From assembly GCA_035704905.1 (NCBI GenBank), contig DASSWN010000005.1, forward strand, positions 1-64,000: a stretch of DNA of 64,000 nt, given 5' to 3'. A program made the position numbers and the translations under genes. Under the pieces are notes generated by a model, which saw only the letters and a list, made by a program, of their open reading frames with translations, did not search any database and was not told where the DNA came from. Shown one piece after another: positions 1 through 7,960 of the stretch; the stretch's first letter is position 1, and each line of letters starts with the position of its first letter. Source of the DNA: DASSWG01 sp035704905 (GTDB taxonomy: Bacteria > Bacteroidota > Bacteroidia > Flavobacteriales > Flavobacteriaceae).

Positions 1-119
1 TATTGGTGGAAAACATAGACATTAACTCAATTGCAAGGAAGTTAGTGCTTTACAGTGAACCATTATCCTTCTTGACCAATCCACCAGATATTGCAAATAA
101 CAGTAAATTAGCAGCTTAA
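1..119 (+). CDS. 3' end of an unidentified protein gene (partial)
   Basis: An open frame enters from the left edge and runs 39 codons from base 3 to a TAA at 117-119, ending in the residues NNSKLAA. It has a normal amino-acid mix with several acidic and hydrophobic residues and no sign of a T9SS sorting domain or a membrane segment. I do not recognise the family from this tail. It converges on the PadR gene, with 68 bases between the stops. The call rests only on an open frame reaching a stop close to the next gene's stop, so it could be chance. Confidence 0.45.
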   Translation, partial: LVENIDINSIARKLVLYSEPLSFLTNPPDIANNSKLAA

Positions 120-187
120 ATTAAGTGCGAAACTTGAGTAAATAATTCTCGATGAAACGGATTTCTTCTTGGCTCAATTTTTTCATT

Positions 188-526
188 TCAGCTAAAACTT
201 GGTTTTGGTTGAAAAATCGTTTGCAAGGTTGCCACGAAATTTTCCAGTTCCGATATTTTCAAAACGGTTTCTTTGTCCCCTTTTTCGGTGAGTTTGTAGT
301 ATTTGCGCAAACGGTTGTCCACTTTTTCCATTTCGGCCTCGAGCAAACCTTCAGCTTCCAATTTATGCAAAGCCGGGTAAAGCGCCCCTTCGGTGATTTT
401 CAGTTTTCCACGAGTAAGTTCTTTGGTTTTCTGCGTGATTTCATAACCGTACATCCTGCCGTTTTCCGACAATAGTTTCAGAATAATGGTGCTCAAACTT
501 CCTTTGTATAAGTTGGAATTGCTCAT
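188..526 (-). CDS. PadR family transcriptional regulator
   Basis: This 112-residue protein is a winged-helix repressor of the PadR family, short form. The N-terminal part (about residues 8-80) carries the family pattern: KGSLSTIILKLLSENGRMYGYEI, then the recognition region around ITEGALYPALHKLEAEGLLEAE and the wing with RKYYKLTEKG. The C-terminus is a short charged helix, as in PadR subfamily 2, where it serves for dimerisation. The gene starts at an ATG at 524-526 and has its own -7 box at 546-553. It is divergent from the ferredoxin reductase gene, with a palindrome in between that would cover its own -33 region, so autorepression is likely. The ligand and target are unknown; in this phylum such regulators often control efflux or membrane-protein genes, but here the only divergent neighbour is the reductase. 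Confidence 0.9.
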   Translation of the reverse strand: MSNSNLYKGSLSTIILKLLSENGRMYGYEITQKTKELTRGKLKITEGALYPALHKLEAEGLLEAEMEKVDNRLRKYYKLTEKGDKETVLKISELENFVATLQTIFQPKPSFS

Positions 527-545
527 AATTCAATTTTCACTTCCG

Positions 546-553
546 CAAAAATA
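546..553 (-). promoter_or_regulatory. -7 box of the PadR gene
   Basis: Read on the minus strand this is TATTTTTG, matching the Bacteroidota TAnnTTTG consensus. It lies 20 bases before the PadR start codon. No TTG is seen at the expected -33 distance; that region is occupied by the palindrome at 564-586. Confidence 0.6.
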
Positions 554-563
554 ATAAAAATCT

Positions 564-586
564 TATACCTAAGAAGTTTGGGTATA
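564..586. promoter_or_regulatory. palindrome, candidate PadR operator
   Basis: TATACC and GGTATA form a perfect 6-bp inverted repeat with 11 bases between the arms. It lies between the divergent PadR and reductase promoters, covering the -33 region of the PadR promoter and ending 11 bases before the -33 TTG of the reductase promoter. Position and symmetry suit a dimeric winged-helix repressor; that PadR binds it is inference. Confidence 0.5.
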
Positions 587-620
587 TGTTTTTCACCTTG
601 ACGCACGAAAAAATAGTTCG

Positions 621-628
621 TATTTTTG
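621..628 (+). promoter_or_regulatory. -7 box of the ferredoxin reductase gene
   Basis: TATTTTTG matches TAnnTTTG, with a TTG at 598-600 as the -33 element and a 20-base spacer. The position rules out the TTG at 626 as a start codon and points to the ATG at 644. Confidence 0.7.
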
Positions 629-643
629 CACAAAATAGCATTA

Positions 644-1699
644 ATGAAGAATTTTCATTCGCTTTCCATAAAAGAAATTACCCGCGAAACCCCAAAAGCT
701 GTAAGCATTGCTTTCGATATTCCGCCAAATTTGGCCGATATTTTTACTTATACCGCGGGGCAATATATCACCATTAAAACCGAAATAAACGGCAAAGAAG
801 TGCGCCGGTCTTATTCCATTTGTTCTTCCCCGAAAAGCGGTGAGTTGAAAATTGGCGTAAAAGAGGTAAAAAACGGATTGTTTTCGCCCATTGCCAACAA
901 CAAGTTGAAAGTTGGCGACATTCTACATATTTTCCCGCCGGAAGGAAAATTCACTTTTGAACCCGATACCACGAGTCCTGCGCATAAAAATTATGCTGCT
1001 TTTGTGGCCGGAAGCGGTATAACGCCTGTTTTATCTATTGTAAAAACTGCGCTTGAGCAGGAAGAACATAGCAAATTCGTGCTGGTTTACGGCAATAAAA
1101 CGCCACAGGAAACCATGTATTTCAAGGAATTGTTGGAAGTTCAAGCAAAATTTCCGCACCGTTTGTTTTTGGAATTTGTGTACAGCCAAGCCCAAGATAA
1201 AGATGCTTTTTTTGGAAGAATTGAAAAAAGCACGGTGAATTATGTATTGCGCAATAAATTCAAAGGTCATCATTTCAATGAAATTTTTCTATGTGGACCG
1301 GAAACGATGATAAATTCTGTTTCGGAGACGTTGCGGGAAAACAATATACCGGAAAAATGCATTCATTTTGAACTGTTTTCTTCTTCCGAAGAAGGCGAAA
1401 TTGATGCGCCTTTGGAAGGGAATACCAACGTTACCATTATTTTGGATGACGACGAAACCACGTTTGAAATGTCGAAGAAATCGACCATTTTGGACGCGGC
1501 TTTGGAAAAAGATTTGGACGCCCCGTATTCTTGTCAAGGGGGAATTTGCAGTAGTTGCGTTGCCAGGGTCGTGGAAGGTCACGCCGAAATGGCCAAAAAC
1601 CAAATCCTTACCGATGCGGAAATCAGTGAAGGCTTGATTTTAACCTGCCAAGCACATCCGACCACGCCGAATATCAAAGTTGATTATGATGATGTTTGA
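644..1699 (+). CDS. PaaE-like ferredoxin reductase with C-terminal 2Fe-2S domain
   Basis: A 351-residue flavin oxidoreductase of the class IA ferredoxin-NADP reductase type. Domains in order: FAD-binding barrel with the RRSYS motif at residues 54-58, NAD(P)-binding domain with GSGITPVLSI near residue 120 and CGPETMI near 223, then a plant-type [2Fe-2S] ferredoxin domain with CQGGICSSC near 298-306 and a fourth Cys near 335. This architecture is that of the electron-transfer subunit of phenylacetyl-CoA epoxidase and of Hmp/Mcr-like reductases. No other paa genes lie nearby, so the partner oxygenase or desaturase is unknown. The ATG at 644 was chosen because the -7 box sits at 621-628. An in-frame TTG lies further upstream but inside the promoter. 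Confidence 0.9.
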   Translation: MKNFHSLSIKEITRETPKAVSIAFDIPPNLADIFTYTAGQYITIKTEINGKEVRRSYSICSSPKSGELKIGVKEVKNGLFSPIANNKLKVGDILHIFPPEGKFTFEPDTTSPAHKNYAAFVAGSGITPVLSIVKTALEQEEHSKFVLVYGNKTPQETMYFKELLEVQAKFPHRLFLEFVYSQAQDKDAFFGRIEKSTVNYVLRNKFKGHHFNEIFLCGPETMINSVSETLRENNIPEKCIHFELFSSSEEGEIDAPLEGNTNVTIILDDDETTFEMSKKSTILDAALEKDLDAPYSCQGGICSSCVARVVEGHAEMAKNQILTDAEISEGLILTCQAHPTTPNIKVDYDDV

Positions 1700-1886
1700 G
1701 TCCGAAAATCACTTAGCGGGTTATTCGGGATTACGGTTTTAAATCCGGTTCCACATACAACCAACGGATAGCTTTCAAGGTATAAAAATTTGCTTCAAAA
1801 ATTACGCAACAAAATCATATTTTTTCTGCTTGACGGGGTTATTTTCCCATGAATAATCGTAAATTTAAATTTTAAAACCAAACATC

Positions 1887-2429
1887 ATGGCTATTCAGAA
1901 ACCTTTCAATTTGAACAAATGGATCGAGGAAAACCGCGATTCTTTGAAACCGCCCGTCGGGAATAAAAATTTATATAAAGATGCCGAAGATTACATTGTA
2001 ATGATCGTGGCCGGGCCGAATGCCAGAAAAGATTACCATTATAACGAAACCGAAGAACTTTTTTTCCAATTGGAAGGAAACATACAAGTTCATATTCAAG
2101 ATAATGGCGAAAAAAAAACAATGGAACTTGGCCCGGGCGATATGTATTTGAACCCGGCAAAAGTGCCACATTCCCCGGTGCGGGAAGAAGGTTCCATTGG
2201 GCTTGTAATTGAGCGAAAACGCAAAGGTTTGGATATGAAAGATGGATTGTTGTGGTTTTGCGACAACTGCAACCATAAATTGCACGAAGTTTACTTTGAA
2301 CTGAACGATATTGAAAAAGATTTTCTGAAACATTTCAAAGAATTCTATGGAAGCAAAGAATTGCGAACCTGCGACGAATGTGGAACCGAAATGCCGGTCG
2401 ATGAACGATTTGTGGCCGATAATTCTTAA
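1887..2429 (+). CDS. nbaC: 3-hydroxyanthranilate 3,4-dioxygenase
   Basis: This 180-residue cupin enzyme opens the ring of 3-hydroxyanthranilate with O2, giving 2-amino-3-carboxymuconate semialdehyde, the precursor of quinolinate (NAD) or of further catabolism. The iron ligands are visible at His51, Glu57 and His95, and the C-terminal rubredoxin-like pairs at Cys125/Cys128 and Cys162/Cys165. These are the same residue numbers as in the well-studied bacterial enzyme, so the length and start are secure. The second metal site is typical of bacterial enzymes. The gene stands alone, with 187 bases upstream and a repeat-bearing gap downstream; no other kynurenine-pathway gene is in the window. Confidence 0.96.
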   Translation: MAIQKPFNLNKWIEENRDSLKPPVGNKNLYKDAEDYIVMIVAGPNARKDYHYNETEELFFQLEGNIQVHIQDNGEKKTMELGPGDMYLNPAKVPHSPVREEGSIGLVIERKRKGLDMKDGLLWFCDNCNHKLHEVYFELNDIEKDFLKHFKEFYGSKELRTCDECGTEMPVDERFVADNS

Positions 2430-2572
2430 TTCCCTTTTGTATTCATAATGCTGCGGAATGATTTGCTTTTGTGCGAATTTATTCAGTTCAAAAATTCCTA
2501 TCCGAAAACTCAGCTTAATTAAAATTTTGGCAACTAACCAGTGTGCTTAAACACTTGATTGATAAAGATTTA

Positions 2573-2681
2573 TTAACCGCAAAGGACGCCAAGGAAAAGT
2601 GCGCAAAGGACGCAAAGGCTTGAGAATCAATTCATGACACCTTGCGAGCTTTGCGTAAATCTTTGTGAACTTTGCGGTTAA
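2573..2681. repeat. 109-bp inverted-repeat element of CGCAAAG units
   Basis: The element begins with TTAACCGCAAAG and ends with its exact complement CTTTGCGGTTAA, giving perfect 12-bp terminal inverted repeats. The left half holds repeated GCAAAGGACGC-like units, the right half repeated CTTTGCG or CTTTGTG units, so the whole can fold into one long imperfect hairpin. It has no coding potential and occupies the middle of the 417-base gap between nbaC and feoA. Such elements are dispersed in Bacteroidota genomes; copy number here cannot be told from one window. Confidence 0.75.
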
Positions 2682-2808
2682 ATTTTTTTAAATGAATGTA
2701 AATCAAATAATTGATTTTATTTTAGATTAGACTGATTAGTTACAAATTTTGCAGGATGCTGAATGGAAAGTGTAAACTTTTCAGTTTTTGCATACCAATT
2801 ATTTACAG

Positions 2809-2816
2809 TACTTTTG
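2809..2816 (+). promoter_or_regulatory. -7 box of the feo operon
   Basis: TACTTTTG matches TAnnTTTG with a TTG at 2788-2790 as the -33 element (spacer 18). It lies 30 bases before the feoA start. Confidence 0.7.
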
Positions 2817-2846
2817 CGTTGTTTAAATTCAATCTAAATAAAAGCG

Positions 2847-3071
2847 GTGAGAATTTCCCAATTAAAGCTCGGACAACGTGCAATAATCAAAAAATTTTCG
2901 GTGGACATTATTCCGCTGAAATTGCTTGAATTGGGGTGTTTGCCGGGCAATGAGGTGCAATTGCTTCATCTTGCGCCTTTCCGCGACCCGATGTATTTGA
3001 TTATGAATGGAAATCATCTTGCCATTCGAAAAGAAACCGCCGAACAGATTGAAATCGATGTCCTTCCCTAA
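2847..3071 (+). CDS. feoA: ferrous iron transport protein A
   Basis: A 74-residue SH3-like FeoA protein, the small cytosolic partner of FeoB. It shows the family pattern: an early LKLGQRA stretch, then a LLELGCLPGNEVQLL turn and a closing strand with HLAIRKETAEQI. The start is GTG at 2847; no in-frame ATG occurs early enough. It begins the feo operon: two bases separate its stop from the feoB start, so the genes are co-transcribed and probably translationally coupled. FeoA is thought to modulate FeoB activity; it has no known enzymatic role. Iron-dependent control is expected, but I could not assign a clear Fur or DtxR box upstream. Confidence 0.93.
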   Translation: MRISQLKLGQRAIIKKFSVDIIPLKLLELGCLPGNEVQLLHLAPFRDPMYLIMNGNHLAIRKETAEQIEIDVLP

Positions 3072-3073
3072 CT

Positions 3074-5188
3074 ATGGCAAAGCAAATTAATGTCGCGCTC
3101 ATTGGAAACCCCAACACGGGCAAAACTTCTGTTTTCAACCAATTAACAGGCCTGAACCAAAAAGTAGGGAATTACCCCGGGATAACGGTCGAAAAAAAAG
3201 AAGGGGTTTGCAAACTCTCACAGGGGCTGAAAGGGCATATTCTCGATCTTCCCGGAACGTATAGCCTGAATGCTTCCTCCCTCGACGAGAATATTGTCAT
3301 TGAATTATTGCTCAACAAAAACGATAAGGATTTTCCTGATGTGGCCGTGGTTGTTAGCGATACTGAAAATTTGAAGCGGAATTTGTTGCTGTTCACCCAA
3401 GTAAAGGATTTGGGGATTCCCACAATTTTGGTCATCAATATGGCCGACCGAATGAAGAAAAAAGGGATTTCGATCGACATCTCCCGATTGGAAAAAACGT
3501 TGCATACGAAGGTCGTGTTGGTGAGCGCACGAAAAAAAACTGGTTTTGACGAATTGAAAGAAGCGATTGTAAATTATCGCCATCTTTCGCTGGAACCCTG
3601 TTTGAACGCTTCCTCCATCGATCCGGTTTATTTTGATGATCTGCGAAAAACCTTCCCCAATCAATCTTTGTACAAATTATGGCTGGTGATTACCCAAGAT
3701 GTTAATTTTGGTAATTTGAACCGCAAAAAAACAGAACCCGCACAGGATTTCAACCCTAAAAAGAAGGCCGAACTCAAACGCTTACAGCAAAAGGAAACCA
3801 TTGCGAGGTATCAGTTTATCAACAATCTCTTAAAAGATACGATGAAGGTGGACGCCAAAAGCGCCACGGATATCCGCTCAAAAATTGATCGTATTCTAAC
3901 GCATAAAATTTGGGGATATGTGATTTTCTTTGGAATCATGTTGTTGATTTTTCAAGCGATTTACAGTTGGTCGGCATATCCCATGGATTTAATCGACCGG
4001 TTTTTCGCGTTTTTGAGCGAATGGGTACGAAGTATTCTACCGGCCGGGGTTTTCACAAATTTGGTCGCAGAAGGAATTATTCCAGGTCTTGGCGGCATCG
4101 TGATTTTTATTCCGCAAATTGCTTTTCTGTTCCTTTTTATTTCCATTTTGGAAGAAAGTGGCTACATGAGCCGCGTGGCATTCTTAATGGATCGGATTAT
4201 GCGCCGTTTTGGATTAAGCGGAAAAAGTGTGATTCCGTTGGTATCGGGGACTGCTTGCGCGATTCCAGCGATTATGGCCACACGAAATATTGAAAATTGG
4301 AAAGAACGTTTGATTACCATTTTGGTGATTCCGTTTACAACCTGTTCGGCACGGCTTCCGGTTTATTTGATCATTATTGCCCTTGTAATTCCCGACAAAA
4401 CCTATCTGGGAATTTTTGGTTTGCAGGCATTGACGTTGATGGCACTTTACATTCTCGGTTTTGTTACCGCAATTCTTGGCGCATGGGGATTGAACAAAGT
4501 TTTGAAAATTAGGAGCAAAAGCTTTTTCATTATTGAAATGCCGAATTACAAGGTGCCGATGTTTAAAAGTGTTGCGATCAATATCATTGAAAAAACGAAG
4601 TCGTTTGTGGTTGGCGCGGGAAAAATCATCTTGGCTATTTCAATTATCCTTTGGGTTCTTGCGAGTTATGGACCTGGGGAAAAATTTGAAAATGCCGAAG
4701 AAATCGTAACGGAAAATTACACGGAAAACATTTCGCCAGAAACATTTTCCCAAGATGAATTAGACACGAAAATTGCTTCTTTTAAACTGGAAAATTCGTA
4801 TATTGGAATCGCTGGAAAAACAATTGAACCACTAGTTCGGCCTTTGGGCTATGATTGGAAAATAGGCATCGCCCTCATTAGTTCTTTTGCCGCTCGTGAA
4901 GTTTTTGTGGGAACTTTGGCAACCATTTACAGCGTAGGCAGCGAAGATGAAGCCACAATTCAGCAACGCATGAAAGCTGAAAAAAACCCTATCCTCGGAG
5001 GCCCGCTGTATAATTTCGCAAGCGGAATCAGCTTATTGTTGTTTTATGCTTTTGCGATGCAATGCATGAGCACGTTGGCCATTGTAAAAGTGGAAACGCA
5101 TTCATGGAAATGGCCGGTGATTCAACTGGTGGTCATGACCGGAATTGCTTATATCGCTGCTTTGGTGGCCTTTCAACTGCTAAAATAA
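3074..5188 (+). CDS. feoB: ferrous iron transporter FeoB
   Basis: A 704-residue inner-membrane Fe(II) transporter with an N-terminal GTPase domain. The G1 loop is GNPNTGKTS (residues 11-19), G3 is DLPGTYSL near residue 59, and G4 is NMAD near residue 122. A helical region follows, then a core of eight or so membrane segments from about residue 275, including the gate motifs (SGTACAIPAIMATR and CSARLPVY). The length is typical. A soluble acidic loop lies around residues 535-570. It follows feoA by two bases and is followed six bases later by a small Cys-rich membrane protein, the normal order for this operon. Confidence 0.97.
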   Translation: MAKQINVALIGNPNTGKTSVFNQLTGLNQKVGNYPGITVEKKEGVCKLSQGLKGHILDLPGTYSLNASSLDENIVIELLLNKNDKDFPDVAVVVSDTENLKRNLLLFTQVKDLGIPTILVINMADRMKKKGISIDISRLEKTLHTKVVLVSARKKTGFDELKEAIVNYRHLSLEPCLNASSIDPVYFDDLRKTFPNQSLYKLWLVITQDVNFGNLNRKKTEPAQDFNPKKKAELKRLQQKETIARYQFINNLLKDTMKVDAKSATDIRSKIDRILTHKIWGYVIFFGIMLLIFQAIYSWSAYPMDLIDRFFAFLSEWVRSILPAGVFTNLVAEGIIPGLGGIVIFIPQIAFLFLFISILEESGYMSRVAFLMDRIMRRFGLSGKSVIPLVSGTACAIPAIMATRNIENWKERLITILVIPFTTCSARLPVYLIIIALVIPDKTYLGIFGLQALTLMALYILGFVTAILGAWGLNKVLKIRSKSFFIIEMPNYKVPMFKSVAINIIEKTKSFVVGAGKIILAISIILWVLASYGPGEKFENAEEIVTENYTENISPETFSQDELDTKIASFKLENSYIGIAGKTIEPLVRPLGYDWKIGIALISSFAAREVFVGTLATIYSVGSEDEATIQQRMKAEKNPILGGPLYNFASGISLLLFYAFAMQCMSTLAIVKVETHSWKWPVIQLVVMTGIAYIAALVAFQLLK

Positions 5189-5193
5189 ACAGT

Positions 5194-5328
5194 ATGTTTC
5201 AACAGATTTTAGTCTTCATCTTATTTTTGATCGCAGTGTTGTTTCTTTTGAAAAAATTCTTCTGGAAAAGCAAAAAGAAATCAAAAAAGGCCTGTGGAAA
5301 AAATGGCACCGATTGTGGCTGCCATTAA
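5194..5328 (+). CDS. FeoB-associated Cys-rich membrane protein
   Basis: A 44-residue protein too short for default gene calling. Residues 2-20 form one hydrophobic helix (QQILVFILFLIAVLFLL), followed by a strongly basic stretch FFWKSKKKSKK and a C-terminal tail with Cys residues (KACGKNGTDCGCH). This is the pattern of the small protein that commonly follows feoB in Bacteroidota and Firmicutes. The start ATG lies five bases past the feoB stop, so it belongs to the feo operon. The Cys/His tail may handle Fe(II) or redox at the membrane; that role is inference. Confidence 0.8.
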   Translation: MFQQILVFILFLIAVLFLLKKFFWKSKKKSKKACGKNGTDCGCH

Positions 5329-5374
5329 TCAAATTGGAAGTTCGTTTCCGCAGGATTTTCACTGAGCGGGAAAG

Positions 5375-5668
5375 TCAATCTTCATAAACAGCCAATCGGT
5401 TTCGCAAGTTTCGAATTTTATGGTTTAAGGAATCGACTTGATCCAAAAGATCGAAAACGGCGGCTATTCCTTCGGTATTTATGTTTAAATCTTTGTGCAG
5501 GCGCACCGTTTTTTCCAGATTGGAAAGTTGGGTTTCTTCAATAAAATCTTCTTCTTTTCCTTTCACGATTTCAATTAGCCCAATTTCATAGATGGAATAA
5601 ATAAAATCGGTTCCAACCTGATGACTGCTGCAAAAAGTTTGGATTGCTATGAGGTTTGGATCTTCCAT
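5375..5668 (-). CDS. cbpM: chaperone modulator CbpM
   Basis: A 97-residue MerR-like helical protein matching CbpM, the modulator that binds the J-domain of CbpA and restrains its co-chaperone activity. It shows the LIAIQTFCSSHQV start, a DFIYSIYEIGLIEI region and a C-terminal leucine-rich helix DLLDQVDSLNHKIRNLRNRL. It starts two bases after the cbpA stop and is therefore the second gene of a two-gene operon, as in other bacteria that have this pair. No DNA-binding role is assumed. Confidence 0.88.
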   Translation of the reverse strand: MEDPNLIAIQTFCSSHQVGTDFIYSIYEIGLIEIVKGKEEDFIEETQLSNLEKTVRLHKDLNINTEGIAAVFDLLDQVDSLNHKIRNLRNRLAVYED

Positions 5669-5670
5669 AG

Positions 5671-6576
5671 TTAACGTAATTTTGAAAGTTCTTGAAATAA
5701 TTCCTTTTCTTTGGCGCTGAGGTTTTTCGGAATTTGTATTTTATAGGTCAGGTACAAATCGCCAAAGTGCCCCGATTTTTTGTACACCGGAAAACCTTTT
5801 CCCTTTAATTTTATTTTTGAATCATTTGGTGTTTCGGGTTTCACTTTCAGTTTCGCTTTTCCGTCAAAAGTTTCTACGGTAATTTCTCCGCCCAAAAGTG
5901 CGGTATAAAGATCAAGCGGAACCTCTTTGAACAAATCGCTGCCGTCGCGCTTGAATTCTGTGTTGTTTACGATGTTGAAAGTAATATACAAATCGCCTTT
6001 CGGTCCTTCGTTCATGCCCGGGCCGCCATGGCCTTTTATTTTAATGGTTTGCCCGTTTTCAATCCCGGCCGGAATGGTCAACCGAATTTGCTTTCCATTT
6101 ACCGTTAAGGTTTGTTTTTGAGAACGATACACATCGGTCAAATTCAAGCGAAGTTCGGCATTGAAATCTTGTCCTTTGAACCTGGTTCTTCCTCCGGAAT
6201 TGCCTCCAAATCCGCCGCCGCCACCGAACATAGAACTGAAAAAGTCCGAAAAATCTTCTTGTCCAAAGTTGCCTCCATAACTTTGCTGATGATTTCTGCC
6301 CGCGTGCTGCTGTTGACGCGGATCGTAACCCGCTTTTTCGAATTCATCGGCGTGTTGCCAATCTTTTCCGTATTTATCGTATTTCTTCTTCTTTTCCGGG
6401 TCGCTCAACACTTCATTTGCTTCATTTATTTGCTGAAATTTTGCTTGGGCTTCTTTATCATTTGGGTTCAAATCCGGATGATGTTTTCGCGCCAATTTGC
6501 GGTAGGCTTTTTTTACATCGGCGATGGATGCGTTTTTATCCAGCCCCAGAATTTTATAATAATCGATAAATTCCAT
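5671..6576 (-). CDS. cbpA: DnaJ-class co-chaperone CbpA
   Basis: A 301-residue Hsp40 protein. The J-domain occupies residues 1-70 with the HPD triad at 33-35, which stimulates the DnaK ATPase. A Gly/Phe-rich linker follows (about 75-130, with GGGGGFGGNSGG), then the two-part DnaJ C-terminal substrate-binding domain (about 135-300). The CxxCxGxG zinc finger of true DnaJ is absent, which is what makes it CbpA-like rather than DnaJ. It is followed two bases later by its modulator cbpM. The start ATG at 6574-6576 is immediately followed by a canonical J-domain. It is divergent from the queD-like gene. Confidence 0.93.
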   Translation of the reverse strand: MEFIDYYKILGLDKNASIADVKKAYRKLARKHHPDLNPNDKEAQAKFQQINEANEVLSDPEKKKKYDKYGKDWQHADEFEKAGYDPRQQQHAGRNHQQSYGGNFGQEDFSDFFSSMFGGGGGFGGNSGGRTRFKGQDFNAELRLNLTDVYRSQKQTLTVNGKQIRLTIPAGIENGQTIKIKGHGGPGMNEGPKGDLYITFNIVNNTEFKRDGSDLFKEVPLDLYTALLGGEITVETFDGKAKLKVKPETPNDSKIKLKGKGFPVYKKSGHFGDLYLTYKIQIPKNLSAKEKELFQELSKLR

Positions 6577-6663
6577 GGAATGCTTTTTTAATATTTAAAG
6601 GTATTGCTTTTTCCGCAAACCTGTTTTCATTTTTAATTTTCCCTAACATTACGATCAAGTTTG

Positions 6664-6671
6664 TACCTTTG
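6664..6671 (+). promoter_or_regulatory. -7 box of the queD-like gene
   Basis: TACCTTTG matches TAnnTTTG exactly; the start codon lies 26 bases downstream. A clear -33 TTG is not seen. Confidence 0.6.
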
Positions 6672-6697
6672 TTTTGTACATTGAATTTCAAAAAAAA

Positions 6698-7147
6698 ATG
6701 AGCAAAATCCGTATCACCAAACAATTTTCTTTCGAAACCGGGCATGCACTTTATGGTTATGACGGAAAATGCAGAAACGTTCATGGCCACAGCTACAAAC
6801 TTTTTGTAACAGTCTTGGGAACGCCAAACAGCGATAAAAATCACGTGAAATATGGAATGGTGATCGATTTTGGCGATTTAAAGAAAATCGTGAAAGAAGA
6901 GATCGTCGATAAATTCGATCACGCCACGGTTTTCAATAAAAACACCCCCCATTTGGAATTGGCGGAAGAGCTCGAAAAACGAGGGCATAATGTAATTTTG
7001 GTAGATTACCAACCAACAAGCGAAAAAATGGTGTTGGATTTTGTGGAAAAAATCAAAAATCGCTTGCCCCATGAAATTTCCCTACATTCATTAAAACTTC
7101 AGGAAACCGAAAGCAGTTTCGCGGAATGGTATGCAAGTGATAATTAA
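6698..7147 (+). CDS. queD: 6-carboxytetrahydropterin synthase (QueD family)
   Basis: A 149-residue protein of the 6-pyruvoyltetrahydropterin synthase fold. It would convert dihydroneopterin triphosphate, the FolE product, to 6-carboxytetrahydropterin, the second step in queuosine/7-deazaguanine synthesis. The zinc ligands are His16 and the HGH pair His29/His31; the catalytic Cys25 lies four residues before His29 in GKCRNVHGHSY. The FDHATVFN and ETESSFAEW segments are also typical. The next enzyme (QueE) and the preceding one (FolE) are in this window but not adjacent. The ATG at 6698 was chosen; an in-frame TTG at 6674 lies only two bases past the -7 box. A eukaryote-type PTPS role cannot be excluded. 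Confidence 0.88.
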   Translation: MSKIRITKQFSFETGHALYGYDGKCRNVHGHSYKLFVTVLGTPNSDKNHVKYGMVIDFGDLKKIVKEEIVDKFDHATVFNKNTPHLELAEELEKRGHNVILVDYQPTSEKMVLDFVEKIKNRLPHEISLHSLKLQETESSFAEWYASDN

Positions 7148-7170
7148 GATTTTTTGAAATTGACCCCCGT

Positions 7171-7830
7171 TTACCGTAAATTCATTTCCGGCACATTCGT
7201 ATCTATGATCAGTTCACCTTGCGTTTTTTGTTGAATTTCCATCACGCTAACACCCGGTGCGCGCTCCAAAAGCCGAAAGCCTCCTTCGGTAACTTCCAAA
7301 ACAGCGAGATTGGTAACAATTTTTGTAACGCAACCAACGCCCGTTAACGGCAAACTGCACCGCTTCAATAATTTTGAATCGCCCGCGCGGTTGGTGTGCA
7401 TCATGGCAACAATTATATTTTCGGCCGAAGCCACCAAATCCATCGCTCCGCCCATACCTTTTACTAATTTTCCAGGGATTTTCCAATTCGCGATATCGCC
7501 ATTTTCAGCGACTTCCATGGCTCCCAAAATAGTTAAATCCACATGTTTTCCCCGAATCATGCCAAAACTCATGGCCGAGTCGAAAAAGCTCGCGCCGGGC
7601 AGGGCCGTTATGGTTTGTTTGCCGGCATTTATAAGATCGGGGTCGGCTTCTCCTTCATACGGAAAAGGGCCCATGCCCAACACGCCGTTTTCACTTTGAA
7701 ATTCGACATCGATATCGTCGCGCACAAAATTGGCCACCAATGTTGGGATTCCAATACCTAGGTTTACATAATACCCATCCTTGATTTCCTGTGCGATGCG
7801 GTGCGCTATTCCATTTTTATCTAATGACAT
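7171..7830 (-). CDS. scoB: 3-oxoacid CoA-transferase subunit B
   Basis: A 219-residue family I CoA-transferase beta subunit. It carries the SENGVLGMGP motif with the catalytic glutamate at position 47, which forms the glutamyl-CoA thioester, and the GIGIPTLVANF nucleotide-binding loop near residue 25. With subunit A it moves CoA from succinyl-CoA to a 3-oxoacid such as acetoacetate, allowing ketone-body or amino-acid catabolism. It lies downstream of subunit A on the same strand, but 126 bases separate them, filled by a foldback repeat. The exact acceptor substrate cannot be read from the sequence. Confidence 0.93.
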   Translation of the reverse strand: MSLDKNGIAHRIAQEIKDGYYVNLGIGIPTLVANFVRDDIDVEFQSENGVLGMGPFPYEGEADPDLINAGKQTITALPGASFFDSAMSFGMIRGKHVDLTILGAMEVAENGDIANWKIPGKLVKGMGGAMDLVASAENIIVAMMHTNRAGDSKLLKRCSLPLTGVGCVTKIVTNLAVLEVTEGGFRLLERAPGVSVMEIQQKTQGELIIDTNVPEMNLR

Positions 7831-7837
7831 ATCTATA

Positions 7838-7960
7838 ATTTGAAAATGTTTTGATTTGATGATTTGAAGATGGAGGTATCAATTTGTTGTTTTGAAAATA
7901 AACTTGATCCGAAGACGAAGCTGATCATCAAATTTTCAAATTGTCCGATTTTCAAATCAT
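7838..7960. repeat. TTTGAAAAT foldback repeat between scoA and scoB
   Basis: The left arm (about 7838-7872) holds AATTTGAAAATGTTTTGAT and TGATTTGAAGAT; the right arm (about 7927-7960) holds the complement of the same units (ATCAAATTTTCAAATT, ATTTTCAAATCAT). Read on the minus strand, the element begins on the TGA stop codon of scoA itself. The middle has no gene. It fills the whole gap between two genes that are usually adjacent or overlapping. Confidence 0.6.

Noticed and set aside
626..643. Upstream TTG start for the ferredoxin reductase
   Set aside because: The TTG lies inside the TATTTTTG -7 box, so it cannot be in the mRNA.
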